A DNA stretch of 64,000 nt, from positions 62,001 to 126,000 of the forward strand of contig JAJFLU010000045.1 in assembly GCA_021772515.1 (NCBI GenBank), written 5' to 3'. Origin of the DNA: Opitutales bacterium. GTDB taxonomy: Bacteria > Verrucomicrobiota > Verrucomicrobiia > Opitutales > UBA2987. Made by a program: the position numbers and the translations under genes. Below are positions 46,705 through 55,582 of the stretch, piece by piece. Numbering within the stretch: the first letter of the stretch is position 1; every line of letters starts with the position of its first letter. The notes beneath the pieces are model-generated. The model searched no databases. It was given only the letters and a program-made list of their open reading frames with translations, and was not told where the DNA came from.

Positions 46705-46971
46705 ATGATGGATAATTTTTTAAAAGGGCGCCGAAGCGAGGTGAATCCCAATTCCTCCATGAAAAAAGGAAATCAGCCAAAGCTTCTTGAGGCGCTTTTG
46801 GGCGCTAAAGAGGGAGATAACGGACTCGATATGAGAGTGATCTCCGAGGCAGGGGAGGGGGAGCATGCCCCTCGTGTTCAGGTGGTTATGGAAAACAATG
46901 TGGTCAGCAGCATACTGGTTACCTGCGCCTGCGGGCAGCATGTGGAATTGGTTTGCGATTACCGTCGTTAA
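46705..46971 (+). CDS. Small protein with CxC motif, end of first flagellar unit
   Basis: An 88-residue soluble protein with no recognised family. The C-terminal third reads as a beta region ending TCACGQHVELVCDYRR, with three Cys and a His that could hold zinc. It follows motB by 49 bases and is the last gene before the flgF promoter. A start at 46708 is equally possible. Confidence 0.55.
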   Translation: MMDNFLKGRRSEVNPNSSMKKGNQPKLLEALLGAKEGDNGLDMRVISEAGEGEHAPRVQVVMENNVVSSILVTCACGQHVELVCDYRR

Positions 46972-47094
46972 AAGGGGAAAAAACAGCCGAATTGACGGCA
47001 GGGAAACTGCCAAAACATTCATCTTTAGCGGCAAAAATTTCCCTTACAAGATAATAGCCTAGTTAAGTTATTCAATATCAATATAATATGAACT

Positions 47095-47111
47095 TGGCAT
47101 TACTAATGCTA
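47095..47111 (+). promoter_or_regulatory. Sigma-54-type promoter of flgF operon
   Basis: TGGCAT-tacta-ATGCT keeps the -24 GG and -12 GC with the exact ten-base spacing and resembles the flgB promoter (both begin CTTGGCA). The expected start point, about 47121, is two bases before the flgF ATG at 47123. It lies in a 151-base gap that has no other obvious promoter. Confidence 0.6.
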
Positions 47112-47122
47112 GTCGTATTGAT

Positions 47123-47872
47123 ATGAATATTGGACTTTACCAGGGGGCAGCCGCCCTAAGTGGTCTTGAGGAATGGCAGCAGTCGATCTCGCATAACATT
47201 GCAGCCAGTTCCGTGGCGGGCTACAAAAAAACCGATGTTAGCTTCGAGAGCATGGCGGCTGGCATAATCGGAGGTCCCGCAGCCAGCACATTGCCGGTTG
47301 CCCTCGAGGGGGAAACTCCACAGGCGACGGGGCGCGTTAATTTTCAACAAGGGCAGGTTGCCCAAACCGGCAACCCGATGGACCTTGCGATCGAAGGTGA
47401 GGGTTTTTTTGAATTGGAATCCTTTGATGGAAAAACCGTTTACTCGCGCAACGGTCAATTTCATCTAAATAGCGACAATGTTCTGACAAATGCCCTCGGC
47501 CATCTCGTGCAGGGATCGGGAGGATCCATCCAGTTGGTGCCGGGTCGAGGTGAGGTGGGAATCGATAAAACTGGCAGCATTTTTCAGGGCGGTGTTTCGG
47601 TCGGAAAGCTCTCCATCACACGATTCGATAGTCCTGAGAATCTGGAGCGCACCAGTGGGGGATTTACCCCCGGTGAAAAATCCGCCGGCCCCGAACAGAT
47701 GGACGAGCCCCATGTACTCCAGGGATTTATCGAAGGGAGCAATGTTTCCCCCATCCGCGAAATGGTAAACCTCGTCACCGTCTCCAGAGCCTACGAGGCC
47801 GGGCAAAAGATTATCCAGCAATTCGATCAACAGATGCAAAGCGCGGTGCGAATTCTTGGCGACACCAGATAA
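47123..47872 (+). CDS. flgF: Flagellar proximal/distal rod protein FlgF
   Basis: Rod subunit exported by the flagellar apparatus. The 249-residue protein has the rod-family N-terminal region (SHNIAASSVAGYKKTDVSFE), the DLAIEGEGFFEL segment, and the C-terminal helix (PIREMVNLVTVSRAYEAGQKI). It is the first gene of the second flagellar unit; its ATG abuts the predicted sigma-54 start. Confidence 0.93.
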   Translation: MNIGLYQGAAALSGLEEWQQSISHNIAASSVAGYKKTDVSFESMAAGIIGGPAASTLPVALEGETPQATGRVNFQQGQVAQTGNPMDLAIEGEGFFELESFDGKTVYSRNGQFHLNSDNVLTNALGHLVQGSGGSIQLVPGRGEVGIDKTGSIFQGGVSVGKLSITRFDSPENLERTSGGFTPGEKSAGPEQMDEPHVLQGFIEGSNVSPIREMVNLVTVSRAYEAGQKIIQQFDQQMQSAVRILGDTR

Positions 47873-47902
47873 ACAACCTTAAATAACAAAAAAAAGCCTA
47901 CT

Positions 47903-48685
47903 ATGAACCTCTCTCTCTATTCTGCTGCCACGGGCATGGAAGCCCAGCAGCTAAATCTCAACAACATTTCCAATAATATTGCCAATGTTAACACCACCGG
48001 TTTCAAACGGAGTAAAATTGAGTTCCAGGATCTCCTTTACCAGAATCCCAAACCGCAGGGTGGAGATGTCGGCGCTGGAAACACAGTGCCAACAGGGATT
48101 GAACTTGGCAACGGGACCAAAGTTGTGGCCACCTCGAAAGTATTTACCCAAGGGCAGATGACACAGACCGGAGAGCGACTCGATTTGGCGATCGAAGGGG
48201 GCGGGTTCCTGGAAGTTACCAAACCCGACGGCACCAGCGCCTATACCCGCGATGGCGCTTTGAAAGTATCCTCCGATGGACGTGTTACGACCAGCGATGG
48301 GCTACCCCTGGCGAGTGGTTTTCAAACTTTCCCCATCAACATCACCGGGGTATTTATGGCATCTACCGGTGAAGTGACCGTGCAGACACCAAACGGTGAC
48401 CAAAACTTTCGCATTCAATTGACACGCTTTGCCAACCCTTCCGGTTTAAAAAGCTTGGGCGGCAATCTTTACAATGAAACCGAAGCCAGCGGCAATCCCG
48501 AAACCGGGAATCCCGGCGAGGATGGTTTCGGGGCCATCAGGCAGGGTTTTCTGGAAATGTCCAACGTCAATGTGGTCGAGGAAATGATCAACATGATCAT
48601 CGCCCAGAGAGCCTACGAAATTAATTCCAAATCCATACAAACATCCGATGAAATGCTCAGCCGCATCAACCAGTTGAAACGATGA
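47903..48685 (+). CDS. flgG: Flagellar distal rod protein FlgG
   Basis: Forms the distal rod spanning the periplasm. The 260-residue length is standard. Motifs are NISNNIANVNTTGFKRSKIE, the rod-specific QGQMTQTGERLDLAIEGGGF and the C-terminal NVVEEMINMIIAQRAYEIN. It starts 30 bases after flgF and overlaps flgA by four bases (ATGA). Confidence 0.96.
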   Translation: MNLSLYSAATGMEAQQLNLNNISNNIANVNTTGFKRSKIEFQDLLYQNPKPQGGDVGAGNTVPTGIELGNGTKVVATSKVFTQGQMTQTGERLDLAIEGGGFLEVTKPDGTSAYTRDGALKVSSDGRVTTSDGLPLASGFQTFPINITGVFMASTGEVTVQTPNGDQNFRIQLTRFANPSGLKSLGGNLYNETEASGNPETGNPGEDGFGAIRQGFLEMSNVNVVEEMINMIIAQRAYEINSKSIQTSDEMLSRINQLKR

Positions 48686-49503
48686 TAATACGAATAATCA
48701 GACTATTCATAATAATTTCATTGGCCGTAATTTCGGAAACCTTTTGCTACGCGGGACTGGATAGCCTGCTGATTCCCGTGAACGTCGAGGACTTAGTTGA
48801 AAAACAACCGACCGCTCCGGTTATTGATACCGCAAAAGATGCTGAGGTAGAGGAGATTCCAGAAAAATATACCCTCACCATTCAGGATTTATTGCCGGCG
48901 CTCAAAAACAGCTTGGTGACCCGGTATCAGGTGGATGGGAATTTGCGCATCTACCCATTGCGATCCTGGCGCGGTCGCACACTCAATTCTCCGGTTTGGG
49001 ATCTGGAAATTACCAATGCTCCATCCCCCACACTCACTTCAAAAATTCTCATTGGTTTTCAAATCCTGAGCGAAGGTGAAATCGTCGGGGAATGGCAGAT
49101 GCCTCTGCGTTGCGAAGTGTGGCGCGAAGTCTTTGTAACCCGGCAGCGAATGAACCGTGGCAGCCCCTTGGCAAGAACCGATTTGGATATACTAAACATG
49201 AATACTTTACGAGTCCCCAATGCGATAGTTTCCCCCGATGTTGAACTGTCGGAATACGAACTGGCGCAAACGGTTTCCGAAGGGCAGCCCCTGCTTTTGC
49301 GTGATATAGCTCCCAAGCCACTCATCCGCAAAGGGCAGGTAGTCGAAGTCGTCGCCGCCGAAGGGGGCATGCGCATCAGCATGAAGGGTCAGGCATTGGA
49401 AGATGGCATCCGTGAAGCGTTTATTTCAATTCGCAATCTTAACTCCAGAAAAAACATACAGGCACAGGTGATCGATGATAATAAAGTTAAAGTTTATTTC
49501 TAG
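48682..49503 (+). CDS. flgA: Flagellar P-ring assembly chaperone FlgA
   Basis: Periplasmic chaperone for FlgI ring assembly. The 273-residue protein starts with a signal peptide (IIRLFIIISLAVISETF) and ends with a SAF/FlgA domain (RGSPLARTDLDI, IRKGQVVEVVAAEGGMRISM, AFISIRNLNSRK). It is placed directly before flgH and flgI. It overlaps flgH by 29 bases. Confidence 0.9.
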   Translation: MIIRIIRLFIIISLAVISETFCYAGLDSLLIPVNVEDLVEKQPTAPVIDTAKDAEVEEIPEKYTLTIQDLLPALKNSLVTRYQVDGNLRIYPLRSWRGRTLNSPVWDLEITNAPSPTLTSKILIGFQILSEGEIVGEWQMPLRCEVWREVFVTRQRMNRGSPLARTDLDILNMNTLRVPNAIVSPDVELSEYELAQTVSEGQPLLLRDIAPKPLIRKGQVVEVVAAEGGMRISMKGQALEDGIREAFISIRNLNSRKNIQAQVIDDNKVKVYF

Positions 49504-50119
49504 GTATTTCCTCACGGGAATAATTTTTCTCGGTATTGTATCGGGAAATTTGGCATTTGGGGAATCGTTGTGGACCAAAAAAAACAATCGCCAGAAGGGC
49601 ATGTTTGCCGACCGTAAAGCTTCCGATGTCGGAGATATATTGACGGTTGTGATCGATGAAACTTCGACCATGGCCAATACCCAACGCACCACCACGAGCA
49701 AGAAAAGCTCCATAAACAATGAGATCAAACAATTTTTCTTCACCCCTGCCGCTAGCGGATTTGGCTCCCACAATGGCGAACTTCCAAAAACCGATCTAAC
49801 GGGTGAAAATTCCTATGAAGGTGGGGGTAATATCTCGAACCAGCAATCGTTCTCGGGCCGGGCAAGTATTATGGTAATCGACAAGCTGCCAAATGGAAAT
49901 CTCGTGCTCGAAGGAGTTCGTATTGTTTCTTTTTCCGGAGAGACCCACTATATGGTTCTTCATGGGATGGTTCGACCCGATGATGTTGCCCCCGGCAATA
50001 CCGTTTTCTCAAGCGCAATAGCCGATGCCCGCATAGAGACAGTCACCGAAGGGAGCCTGACGGCTACTCAGAAAAAAGGTTGGCTCAATAAAATAAACGA
50101 TTTGGTCAATCCATTTTAG
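49475..50119 (+). CDS. flgH: Flagellar L-ring protein FlgH without lipobox
   Basis: Outer-membrane ring protein. The 214-residue protein has the family blocks LWTKKNNR, KASDVGDILTVVIDETSTMANTQ, and SFSGRASIMVIDKLPNGNLVL. The N-terminus is a signal peptide, but there is no cysteine anywhere, so the usual lipoprotein anchor is missing. It begins 29 bases inside flgA. Confidence 0.9.
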   Translation: MIIKLKFISRYFLTGIIFLGIVSGNLAFGESLWTKKNNRQKGMFADRKASDVGDILTVVIDETSTMANTQRTTTSKKSSINNEIKQFFFTPAASGFGSHNGELPKTDLTGENSYEGGGNISNQQSFSGRASIMVIDKLPNGNLVLEGVRIVSFSGETHYMVLHGMVRPDDVAPGNTVFSSAIADARIETVTEGSLTATQKKGWLNKINDLVNPF

Positions 50120-50132
50120 CATCAAGCGTACC

Positions 50133-51242
50133 ATGTTTTATAAATTCAGGTTGTCTATTTTTATTATTATTCTGGGCCTTATTGCGGCTCAGGATAGTGT
50201 TGCTTCGCGTATTAAAGATATAACCGTTGTCGAAGGGAGCCGCGACAACCAGCTCGTTGGTTATGGCCTCGTGGTAGGTCTGTCTGGAAATGGCGATAGC
50301 ACGCTGACCTATACTATTCAAAGCATCGCCAATTCACTCGAACGATTCGGCATTCAAGTTCCCGCAGAATCCATTAAGGCAGATAATGTGGCTGCCGTTA
50401 TGGTAACGGCGGACATCGGGCCGTTTGCCAAGGAGGGATCGAGGATCGATGTCACAGTCTCCTCCATCGGTGATGCCGATACCTTGCAGGGTGGGGTGCT
50501 TTTGCAAACACCTATTTTGGGAGCGGACGACAAGGTTTACGCGGTTTCCCAAGGCCCCATCGCGGTAGGTGGTTTCATCGGAGGTTCGGGTGGACCCGGA
50601 GGAGCAACCGTCCAACAAAATCACCCCACCGTTGGCATTATCACGGGAGGAGCGATTGTTGAACGTGAAATACGGACGGAAATCGTGGAAAATGGCGCCC
50701 TCAATCTGTTGCTGCTGAACCCGGATTTTACCACCGCTGTGCGGGTTGCCGATGCCATCAACGAAACCTTTGCCGACGCCGCCATGGCAATCGATTCAGG
50801 TTCCATCAATGTCAAAATTCCTGAAACCTTTTTGAGACAAGAGGTTAATTTTCTCGCCCATTTGGGGGCATTGGAAGCGGTGCCCGATCTGGCTGCCCGC
50901 GTCATAATCAATGAAAGAACCGGGACGATAGTAGCCACACATAATGTGCGTATCGCAAGTGTCGCCGTCAGTAATGGCTCGCTCACCATTACGATTTCCT
51001 CGAATCTCGAGGCGAGTCAGCCGCCGCCTCTGAACGAAGGGGGCGAAACGGTGGTCCTACCGAGCACTCAGACATCGGTCAAGGAGGTCAAGGGCGGTTT
51101 CAAGATCATTGAGGATTTACCCACCATCGAGCGCCTGACAACTGCTTTAAACGCCCTCGGAGTTTCTTCCAGAGAAATGATCTCGATTTTACAAACCATG
51201 AAAAAGGCCGGCGCTCTCCAGGCTGAGCTCATCATCAATTGA
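50133..51242 (+). CDS. flgI: Flagellar P-ring protein FlgI
   Basis: Periplasmic bushing ring around the rod. The 369-residue protein has a signal peptide and family blocks RIKDITVVEGSRDNQLVGYG, LVVGLSGNGDS, and GQGPIAVGG-like SQGPIAVGGFIGG, ending with LGVSSREMISILQTMKKAG. It overlaps the next gene by four bases. Confidence 0.95.
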   Translation: MFYKFRLSIFIIILGLIAAQDSVASRIKDITVVEGSRDNQLVGYGLVVGLSGNGDSTLTYTIQSIANSLERFGIQVPAESIKADNVAAVMVTADIGPFAKEGSRIDVTVSSIGDADTLQGGVLLQTPILGADDKVYAVSQGPIAVGGFIGGSGGPGGATVQQNHPTVGIITGGAIVEREIRTEIVENGALNLLLLNPDFTTAVRVADAINETFADAAMAIDSGSINVKIPETFLRQEVNFLAHLGALEAVPDLAARVIINERTGTIVATHNVRIASVAVSNGSLTITISSNLEASQPPPLNEGGETVVLPSTQTSVKEVKGGFKIIEDLPTIERLTTALNALGVSSREMISILQTMKKAGALQAELIIN

Positions 51243-51568
51243 TTCCAATGGAAACGGCTTCCCTATCATCAACAATTTTGGATACCTCTGGCATCGAGAG
51301 GATTGCCAACTCGAAGCATATCAGCGAAGAGCAAAAATTGGGCGAGGCCTCCGCGCGTTTTGAAAGTCTTCTCGTCCGTCAATTTCTCAAGGACTCCCTG
51401 AAACCGGTTTTTAAAGGATTTTTGGAAGAATCCGGAAGCCGCCAGGAAATTTACCGCTACTTGCTAACGGATGTTCTGGCGGATAAAATCGGTCGTAGCG
51501 GAGCAATGGGTATCTCCCATTTATTACAAGCGCAACTATCCCCCCAACAAAAGATAGAGTCCAAATAA
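51239..51568 (+). CDS. Rod-binding protein (FlgJ N-terminal type)
   Basis: A 109-residue protein equal to the N-terminal rod-cap domain of FlgJ (ASARFESLLVRQFLKDSLKP, and MGISHLLQAQL). The muramidase domain found in enteric FlgJ is absent, which is common outside gammaproteobacteria. The wall-cutting enzyme must be encoded elsewhere; the M23 peptidase at 6.2 kb is one candidate, without direct evidence. Confidence 0.85.
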   Translation: MIPMETASLSSTILDTSGIERIANSKHISEEQKLGEASARFESLLVRQFLKDSLKPVFKGFLEESGSRQEIYRYLLTDVLADKIGRSGAMGISHLLQAQLSPQQKIESK

Positions 51569-51572
51569 TATT

Positions 51573-52085
51573 ATGAATATAAAATCCCACACTTTGCAAT
51601 GGGAACGCCTTGTCGATGCCCTGCGCCTGGAACTTCAGGAATACGGAGGTCTGCTGAATTTGCTGGAGGAGCAGCAAGGCGGCATCCTTGGGCGCGACCC
51701 CGAGAGTCTTCTCAATCTGAATAGCACGATCGAGGAACAGGTGGAAAAAACCAATCAATTACGCAAGGAACGCGAGAGTCTCGCGGCGGATTCCGCGTTG
51801 GATCACGAATTGGACAAGGAAGCCAGCCTGAGTGAATTGGTGCCATATTTTCCCGAGGCGGCTCGCCCACTCCTGCAAGCCCTCATCGAGCGAATCAACG
51901 CTGTGCTGGACCGGATTAAACAAAAATCACGCCAAAACCGCATGCTGCTGGCACGAGCCTATGATTTGGTCGAGCAAATCCTGCGCACCCTGCAACCGCA
52001 ATCCGTAACGAAAACCTATAACCGCGATGGAAACCTTACACTGGAGGCAACCTCTGTCCTCAGCAATGTGCGGTTTACTGCCTGA
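51573..52085 (+). CDS. flgN: FlgN-type export chaperone for FlgK and FlgL
   Basis: A 170-residue, largely helical protein with heptad-like spacing (ALRLELQEYGGLLNLLEEQQ). It matches the size and position of FlgN, which protects hook-filament junction proteins before export. It lies four bases after the rod-binding gene and just upstream of flgK. Confidence 0.8.
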   Translation: MNIKSHTLQWERLVDALRLELQEYGGLLNLLEEQQGGILGRDPESLLNLNSTIEEQVEKTNQLRKERESLAADSALDHELDKEASLSELVPYFPEAARPLLQALIERINAVLDRIKQKSRQNRMLLARAYDLVEQILRTLQPQSVTKTYNRDGNLTLEATSVLSNVRFTA

Positions 52086-52106
52086 TAAAAAAGGAGATAA
52101 TTTATC

Positions 52107-53537
52107 ATGTCGGGACTTATCGGAAATCTTCTCACCAATACCAGAGCGCTGAACGCTCACTCAGTAGGGGCCGATTTGGCGGGGCGGAACCTTGCCAATG
52201 TCAATAACCCCGATTACGCCCGCCAGCGAGTGATATTGGGGGACCGGGGCACCATGCAGACCAACCTGGGAGCCCAAAGTCTGGGCCTGGAGGCTCTTGG
52301 CATCGAGCAAATTCGCGATAACCTCCTCGATCTCCAAATCGTTAAGGAAATAACGACCCGCGGTTCGCTGGAGGCTCAAAACTCAGTCCAAACCAGACTA
52401 CAGAGCGCGTTGGGTGAATTTATCGACCGCCAGGGCGATGTCGCCACCCTGGATGGCGCCGCCGGTGGGAGTCTAGGCTCGACCGGAATTACGGGGTCAC
52501 TTGACGGTTTTTTTAACGCGTTTCACGAGTTGGCGGCTTCGCCCGATGATCCCGCTGTCAAGCAGGTGCTTTTTCAGAAAGCGGAAATTCTGGTCGAAAA
52601 AATCAATGGCATGGATCAGCGCCTGTCCAGCATCGGGGCCGACATCAATACTCAGGTAAGCCAGGATATAGATGAGATCAATGCCCTTCTTGTCAATGTG
52701 GCCGAATTGAATTCTCAGATAGGCCGTTTCGAAATCGGTAATCCCGGTAGCGCCGTAGATCTACGGGACCAGCGTCAAGCATCTCTCCAGAAGTTGGCCG
52801 AGCTCACCAGTTTTGAGGTAAGGAAGGCAACAAGTAACCCCAGCCTTGTCCAGCTAGTCGTTAAAGATGCCTCCGGCAACGACGTAGTAATGGTGGACGG
52901 AGGCAAGGTGAAAGGGAGCATGAATTTTAACGGCACCGATATCACCTTCGGTGCGTCAACCAGTGCGATCCAGTTGACCGGCGGTTCTGTCTATGGGGCT
53001 TTGCAGGTTAAAAACAACGTCCTTACCAGTGTGCAAACCGATTTGGACTCCCTCGCCACCCAAATGACGACAGCGGTAAATCAGGCCTATAACCCCGGGG
53101 GCGCAGGAAATGATTTCTTCGACCCAGCAGGTCTCGCCGCGGGTACTCTGGCGCTTGATGCCACCCTCAGTTCCACAAATATTACCGCAACGGCAACCGC
53201 TTCCTCGGGCGCCAACGAGTTGGCCCTCGCCGTGGCGGAACTTGGAACAAAAAACTTTTCCATTGCCGGTGGTGACGTTATTAATGGCACTGCCACCGGA
53301 TTTGTGACCGGAATCGCCACCAGCGTCGGCAGAGAAATATCGGGCGTCACAGAAAAACTCGGAAATCAAAAGCTGGTGGAAAATCTCCTCAAGGAGCAGC
53401 GAAATTCCATTAGCGCAGTCTCAATCGACGAGGAAATGACAGATCTCATTCGTTTCCAGAGGGCATTTCAGGCTTCCGCCAGAGTCATTAACGTGATCGA
53501 CAGTATGCTGGAAATCGTTGTCAACAGGCTAGGCTAA
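52107..53537 (+). CDS. flgK: Hook-filament junction protein FlgK
   Basis: HAP1, which links hook to filament. The 476-residue protein has the N-terminal motif (SVGADLAGRNLANVNNPDYARQ) and C-terminal helix (SIDEEMTDLIRFQRAFQASARVI). It is preceded by a clear AAGGAGA ribosome site. Its length is slightly below the enteric form. Confidence 0.94.
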   Translation: MSGLIGNLLTNTRALNAHSVGADLAGRNLANVNNPDYARQRVILGDRGTMQTNLGAQSLGLEALGIEQIRDNLLDLQIVKEITTRGSLEAQNSVQTRLQSALGEFIDRQGDVATLDGAAGGSLGSTGITGSLDGFFNAFHELAASPDDPAVKQVLFQKAEILVEKINGMDQRLSSIGADINTQVSQDIDEINALLVNVAELNSQIGRFEIGNPGSAVDLRDQRQASLQKLAELTSFEVRKATSNPSLVQLVVKDASGNDVVMVDGGKVKGSMNFNGTDITFGASTSAIQLTGGSVYGALQVKNNVLTSVQTDLDSLATQMTTAVNQAYNPGGAGNDFFDPAGLAAGTLALDATLSSTNITATATASSGANELALAVAELGTKNFSIAGGDVINGTATGFVTGIATSVGREISGVTEKLGNQKLVENLLKEQRNSISAVSIDEEMTDLIRFQRAFQASARVINVIDSMLEIVVNRLG

Positions 53538-53574
53538 AAGTTCCTTTTCTTAAAAATCTACCACCGTTTACACC

Positions 53575-54468
53575 ATGAGAGTAACCAACAGCACAATTAC
53601 CGAATCCCTTGTAAGTCAGATTCAGAGATTGAGTTCGCAGCAAGTTGATTTGCAAAAACAGATATCTTCGGGCCAGCGCGTAACCAAACCCGAAGATGAT
53701 CCCGCGGCTGCGGATCGAATCATGCAAATGCAGTCGGAAAAACGGTTGATGGTGCAATATCGCCGAAATCATGTTCAGGCCGAGGCGGTTACCAATATCA
53801 GCCAGGGTGCCCTGCAAAGTTTGAGTGACCTTTCGACCCGTATTTTGGAAATTGCCACAAGGGCGGGTGAGTTAACCCAAGATTCCGATCTTTCACTCTA
53901 TGCCAGCGAGATCAACGAACTGCTCGAGCAGGTATTGCAGGCCTCGAACACCACCTACAAGGGTGAGTTTATCTTTGCGGGCAATGATCGCGATACCCCT
54001 CCCCTCAGTGAAGTCCGCGACGTCAATGGCCAAATAACCTCAGCCTCTTACGTCGGTTCAAACTCCAACTCCGAATTTTATGTCGCCAAAGGAACCCGCA
54101 TTTCGGTAAATCTCGATCCCTCGCATAACGCCAAGTTTGCCGATTTGATCAATAAAGTAGTGGCATTGAGGGATGCCCTGAATACTGCGGATAAAGCCGC
54201 TGTGCAAACCACCCGCACAAATTTACTGGGGTCGGAAGACGATATCTTGCTGGCTATCAGTGACCTCGGAGCCACACAGCTCCGCCTCGAGGTAGCCAAG
54301 GCACAGGATAACCAAAGTTTTTCACAATTGGAGTCACAGATCAGCGCCGAGGCAGATGGGGACCTATCCAGGCTTCTCGTGGATCTCAATCAGGTGCAGC
54401 TTGCCCTCCAGGCAACTATGCAAAGTGGCTCCCAATTATTGAGACAAACAATTTTAGACTTTATTTAA
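53575..54468 (+). CDS. flgL: Hook-filament junction protein FlgL
   Basis: HAP3, structurally related to flagellin. The 297-residue protein has the N-terminal flagellin-like helix with SSGQRVTKPEDDPAAADRIM and the C-terminal counterpart. It follows flgK by 37 bases. Confidence 0.93.
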   Translation: MRVTNSTITESLVSQIQRLSSQQVDLQKQISSGQRVTKPEDDPAAADRIMQMQSEKRLMVQYRRNHVQAEAVTNISQGALQSLSDLSTRILEIATRAGELTQDSDLSLYASEINELLEQVLQASNTTYKGEFIFAGNDRDTPPLSEVRDVNGQITSASYVGSNSNSEFYVAKGTRISVNLDPSHNAKFADLINKVVALRDALNTADKAAVQTTRTNLLGSEDDILLAISDLGATQLRLEVAKAQDNQSFSQLESQISAEADGDLSRLLVDLNQVQLALQATMQSGSQLLRQTILDFI

Positions 54469-54502
54469 CCAACTAAAAACGTAATATAGAATAATCTGAC
54501 CA

Positions 54503-54943
54503 ATGAAATTTGAAACTGAAATAACCAATGTGCAGGATTTTAGCTCCAGCAGGAATAAGATTCTTTTGACCGAGGGTCTCGTGGGATTTCCCGGATTGAA
54601 AGAATTGGAAATTTTTTACAAGGCCGATCAAAGTCCGTTTCTATGGCTGCAATCGACGGGTGAAATCGATATTGCATTTTTAGTCATACAGCCTTACGGT
54701 CTGATACCCGAATACAATGTGGAACTGAGCGCCCATGATGCTGAAATTCTCGGAATCGAACACCATGCGGATGCCACATTATTCAATATCGTCACCATAC
54801 AAGATGTCCCAGTGCAAAAAGTAACTGTAAATTTACCCGGCCCGATCGTTGTCAACAAATTCACCGGCCAGGGCAAACAGGTGATTATCGAAAATTATGA
54901 TGACTACTCCTCACGCTACACTCTTTTTGAAAGTGCGACCTGA
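54503..54943 (+). CDS. fliW: Flagellin- and CsrA-binding assembly factor FliW
   Basis: FliW binds CsrA to relieve repression of flagellin translation, and is titrated off by unexported flagellin. The 146-residue protein has the family motifs EGLVGFPGLKELEIF, SPFLWLQS, DIAFLVI and NLPGPIVVNKFTGQGKQVI. It lies 27 bases upstream of csrA, a pairing found in many flagellated bacteria. Confidence 0.95.
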   Translation: MKFETEITNVQDFSSSRNKILLTEGLVGFPGLKELEIFYKADQSPFLWLQSTGEIDIAFLVIQPYGLIPEYNVELSAHDAEILGIEHHADATLFNIVTIQDVPVQKVTVNLPGPIVVNKFTGQGKQVIIENYDDYSSRYTLFESAT

Positions 54944-54969
54944 GCGAGATAAATAGGTAAGGAAATTTG

Positions 54970-55257
54970 ATGCTAGTTCTTTCCAGAAAAGTTAACGAAT
55001 CGATCATCATTGGTGGCAATATCGAGGTACGCGTCACCAGAGTAGATGGGGAGACAATCAAGATTGGTATCAATGCGCCTCGAGACATTTCCATTTATCG
55101 CAAGGAAATCCTAGATTCTATCAGCGAAGCCAATGAGGCAGCAGTCATTCGAGATACCGCCGCTTCTCCCACACCCGGATCCGGACTTAATAAAGAGGCT
55201 TTGCCTTCGCTGGCTAAAGAAGCCCTCCAACGCCTCGCGAAAGATAAGAAGCAGTAA
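54970..55257 (+). CDS. csrA: Translational regulator CsrA, extended C-terminus
   Basis: RNA-binding dimer that blocks ribosome binding at GGA motifs. The core ([29 protein letters not shown]) retains R44, the main RNA contact. The product is 95 residues, about 30 longer than E. coli CsrA, with a polar Ala/Lys-rich tail. ATG 54970 is the start; the TTG one codon earlier is not supported by family alignment. A target hairpin is present before the flagellin gene. Confidence 0.95.
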   Translation: MLVLSRKVNESIIIGGNIEVRVTRVDGETIKIGINAPRDISIYRKEILDSISEANEAAVIRDTAASPTPGSGLNKEALPSLAKEALQRLAKDKKQ

Positions 55258-55311
55258 CCTGTCCACAGAAATTGATTGCGAAATTGCGCCGCTGCCCGGC
55301 GTGCGAAGTCA

Positions 55312-55518
55312 ATGTCCTCGAATAGACAAGTCTTAACCTCTGGCACGCGGTCCTATCTTGGAGTGCATTTCATCCAATGCAGTGTTTATGGCAGGCTCTA
55401 TTTGAATGAAAAGCGAAAAGCCTATTTCGGATTTTGCCCACGATGTGGCAAATCGATTCAAGTAAAAGTTGAAAGCGGTGGCTCTCGCAGCCGTTTTTTC
55501 AAAGCTTTTTGTCGATGA
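55312..55518 (+). CDS. Small zinc-ribbon-like protein
   Basis: A 68-residue protein with a single CPRCGK pair plus another Cys upstream (HFIQCSVYGRLYLN) and an RFFKAFC end. The pattern HF..C.VYGRLYLN...Y.GFCPRCG...VKV..GG resembles short conserved proteins I recall from Planctomycetota/Verrucomicrobiota genomes, whose function is unknown. ATG 55312 is the likely start, but the ribosome site is weak. Confidence 0.6.
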   Translation: MSSNRQVLTSGTRSYLGVHFIQCSVYGRLYLNEKRKAYFGFCPRCGKSIQVKVESGGSRSRFFKAFCR

Positions 55519-55582
55519 CCAGCGCGTTCGAGAATTTGGTCGGGGCTAGAAACGTGTGTTGAAACCTATTTGCCGTCAGCTA

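Noticed and set aside
55330-55350. TGGCACGCGGTCC as a sigma-54 site
   Set aside because: It has the -24 half but no GC at the required -12 position, and lies inside a probable coding region.
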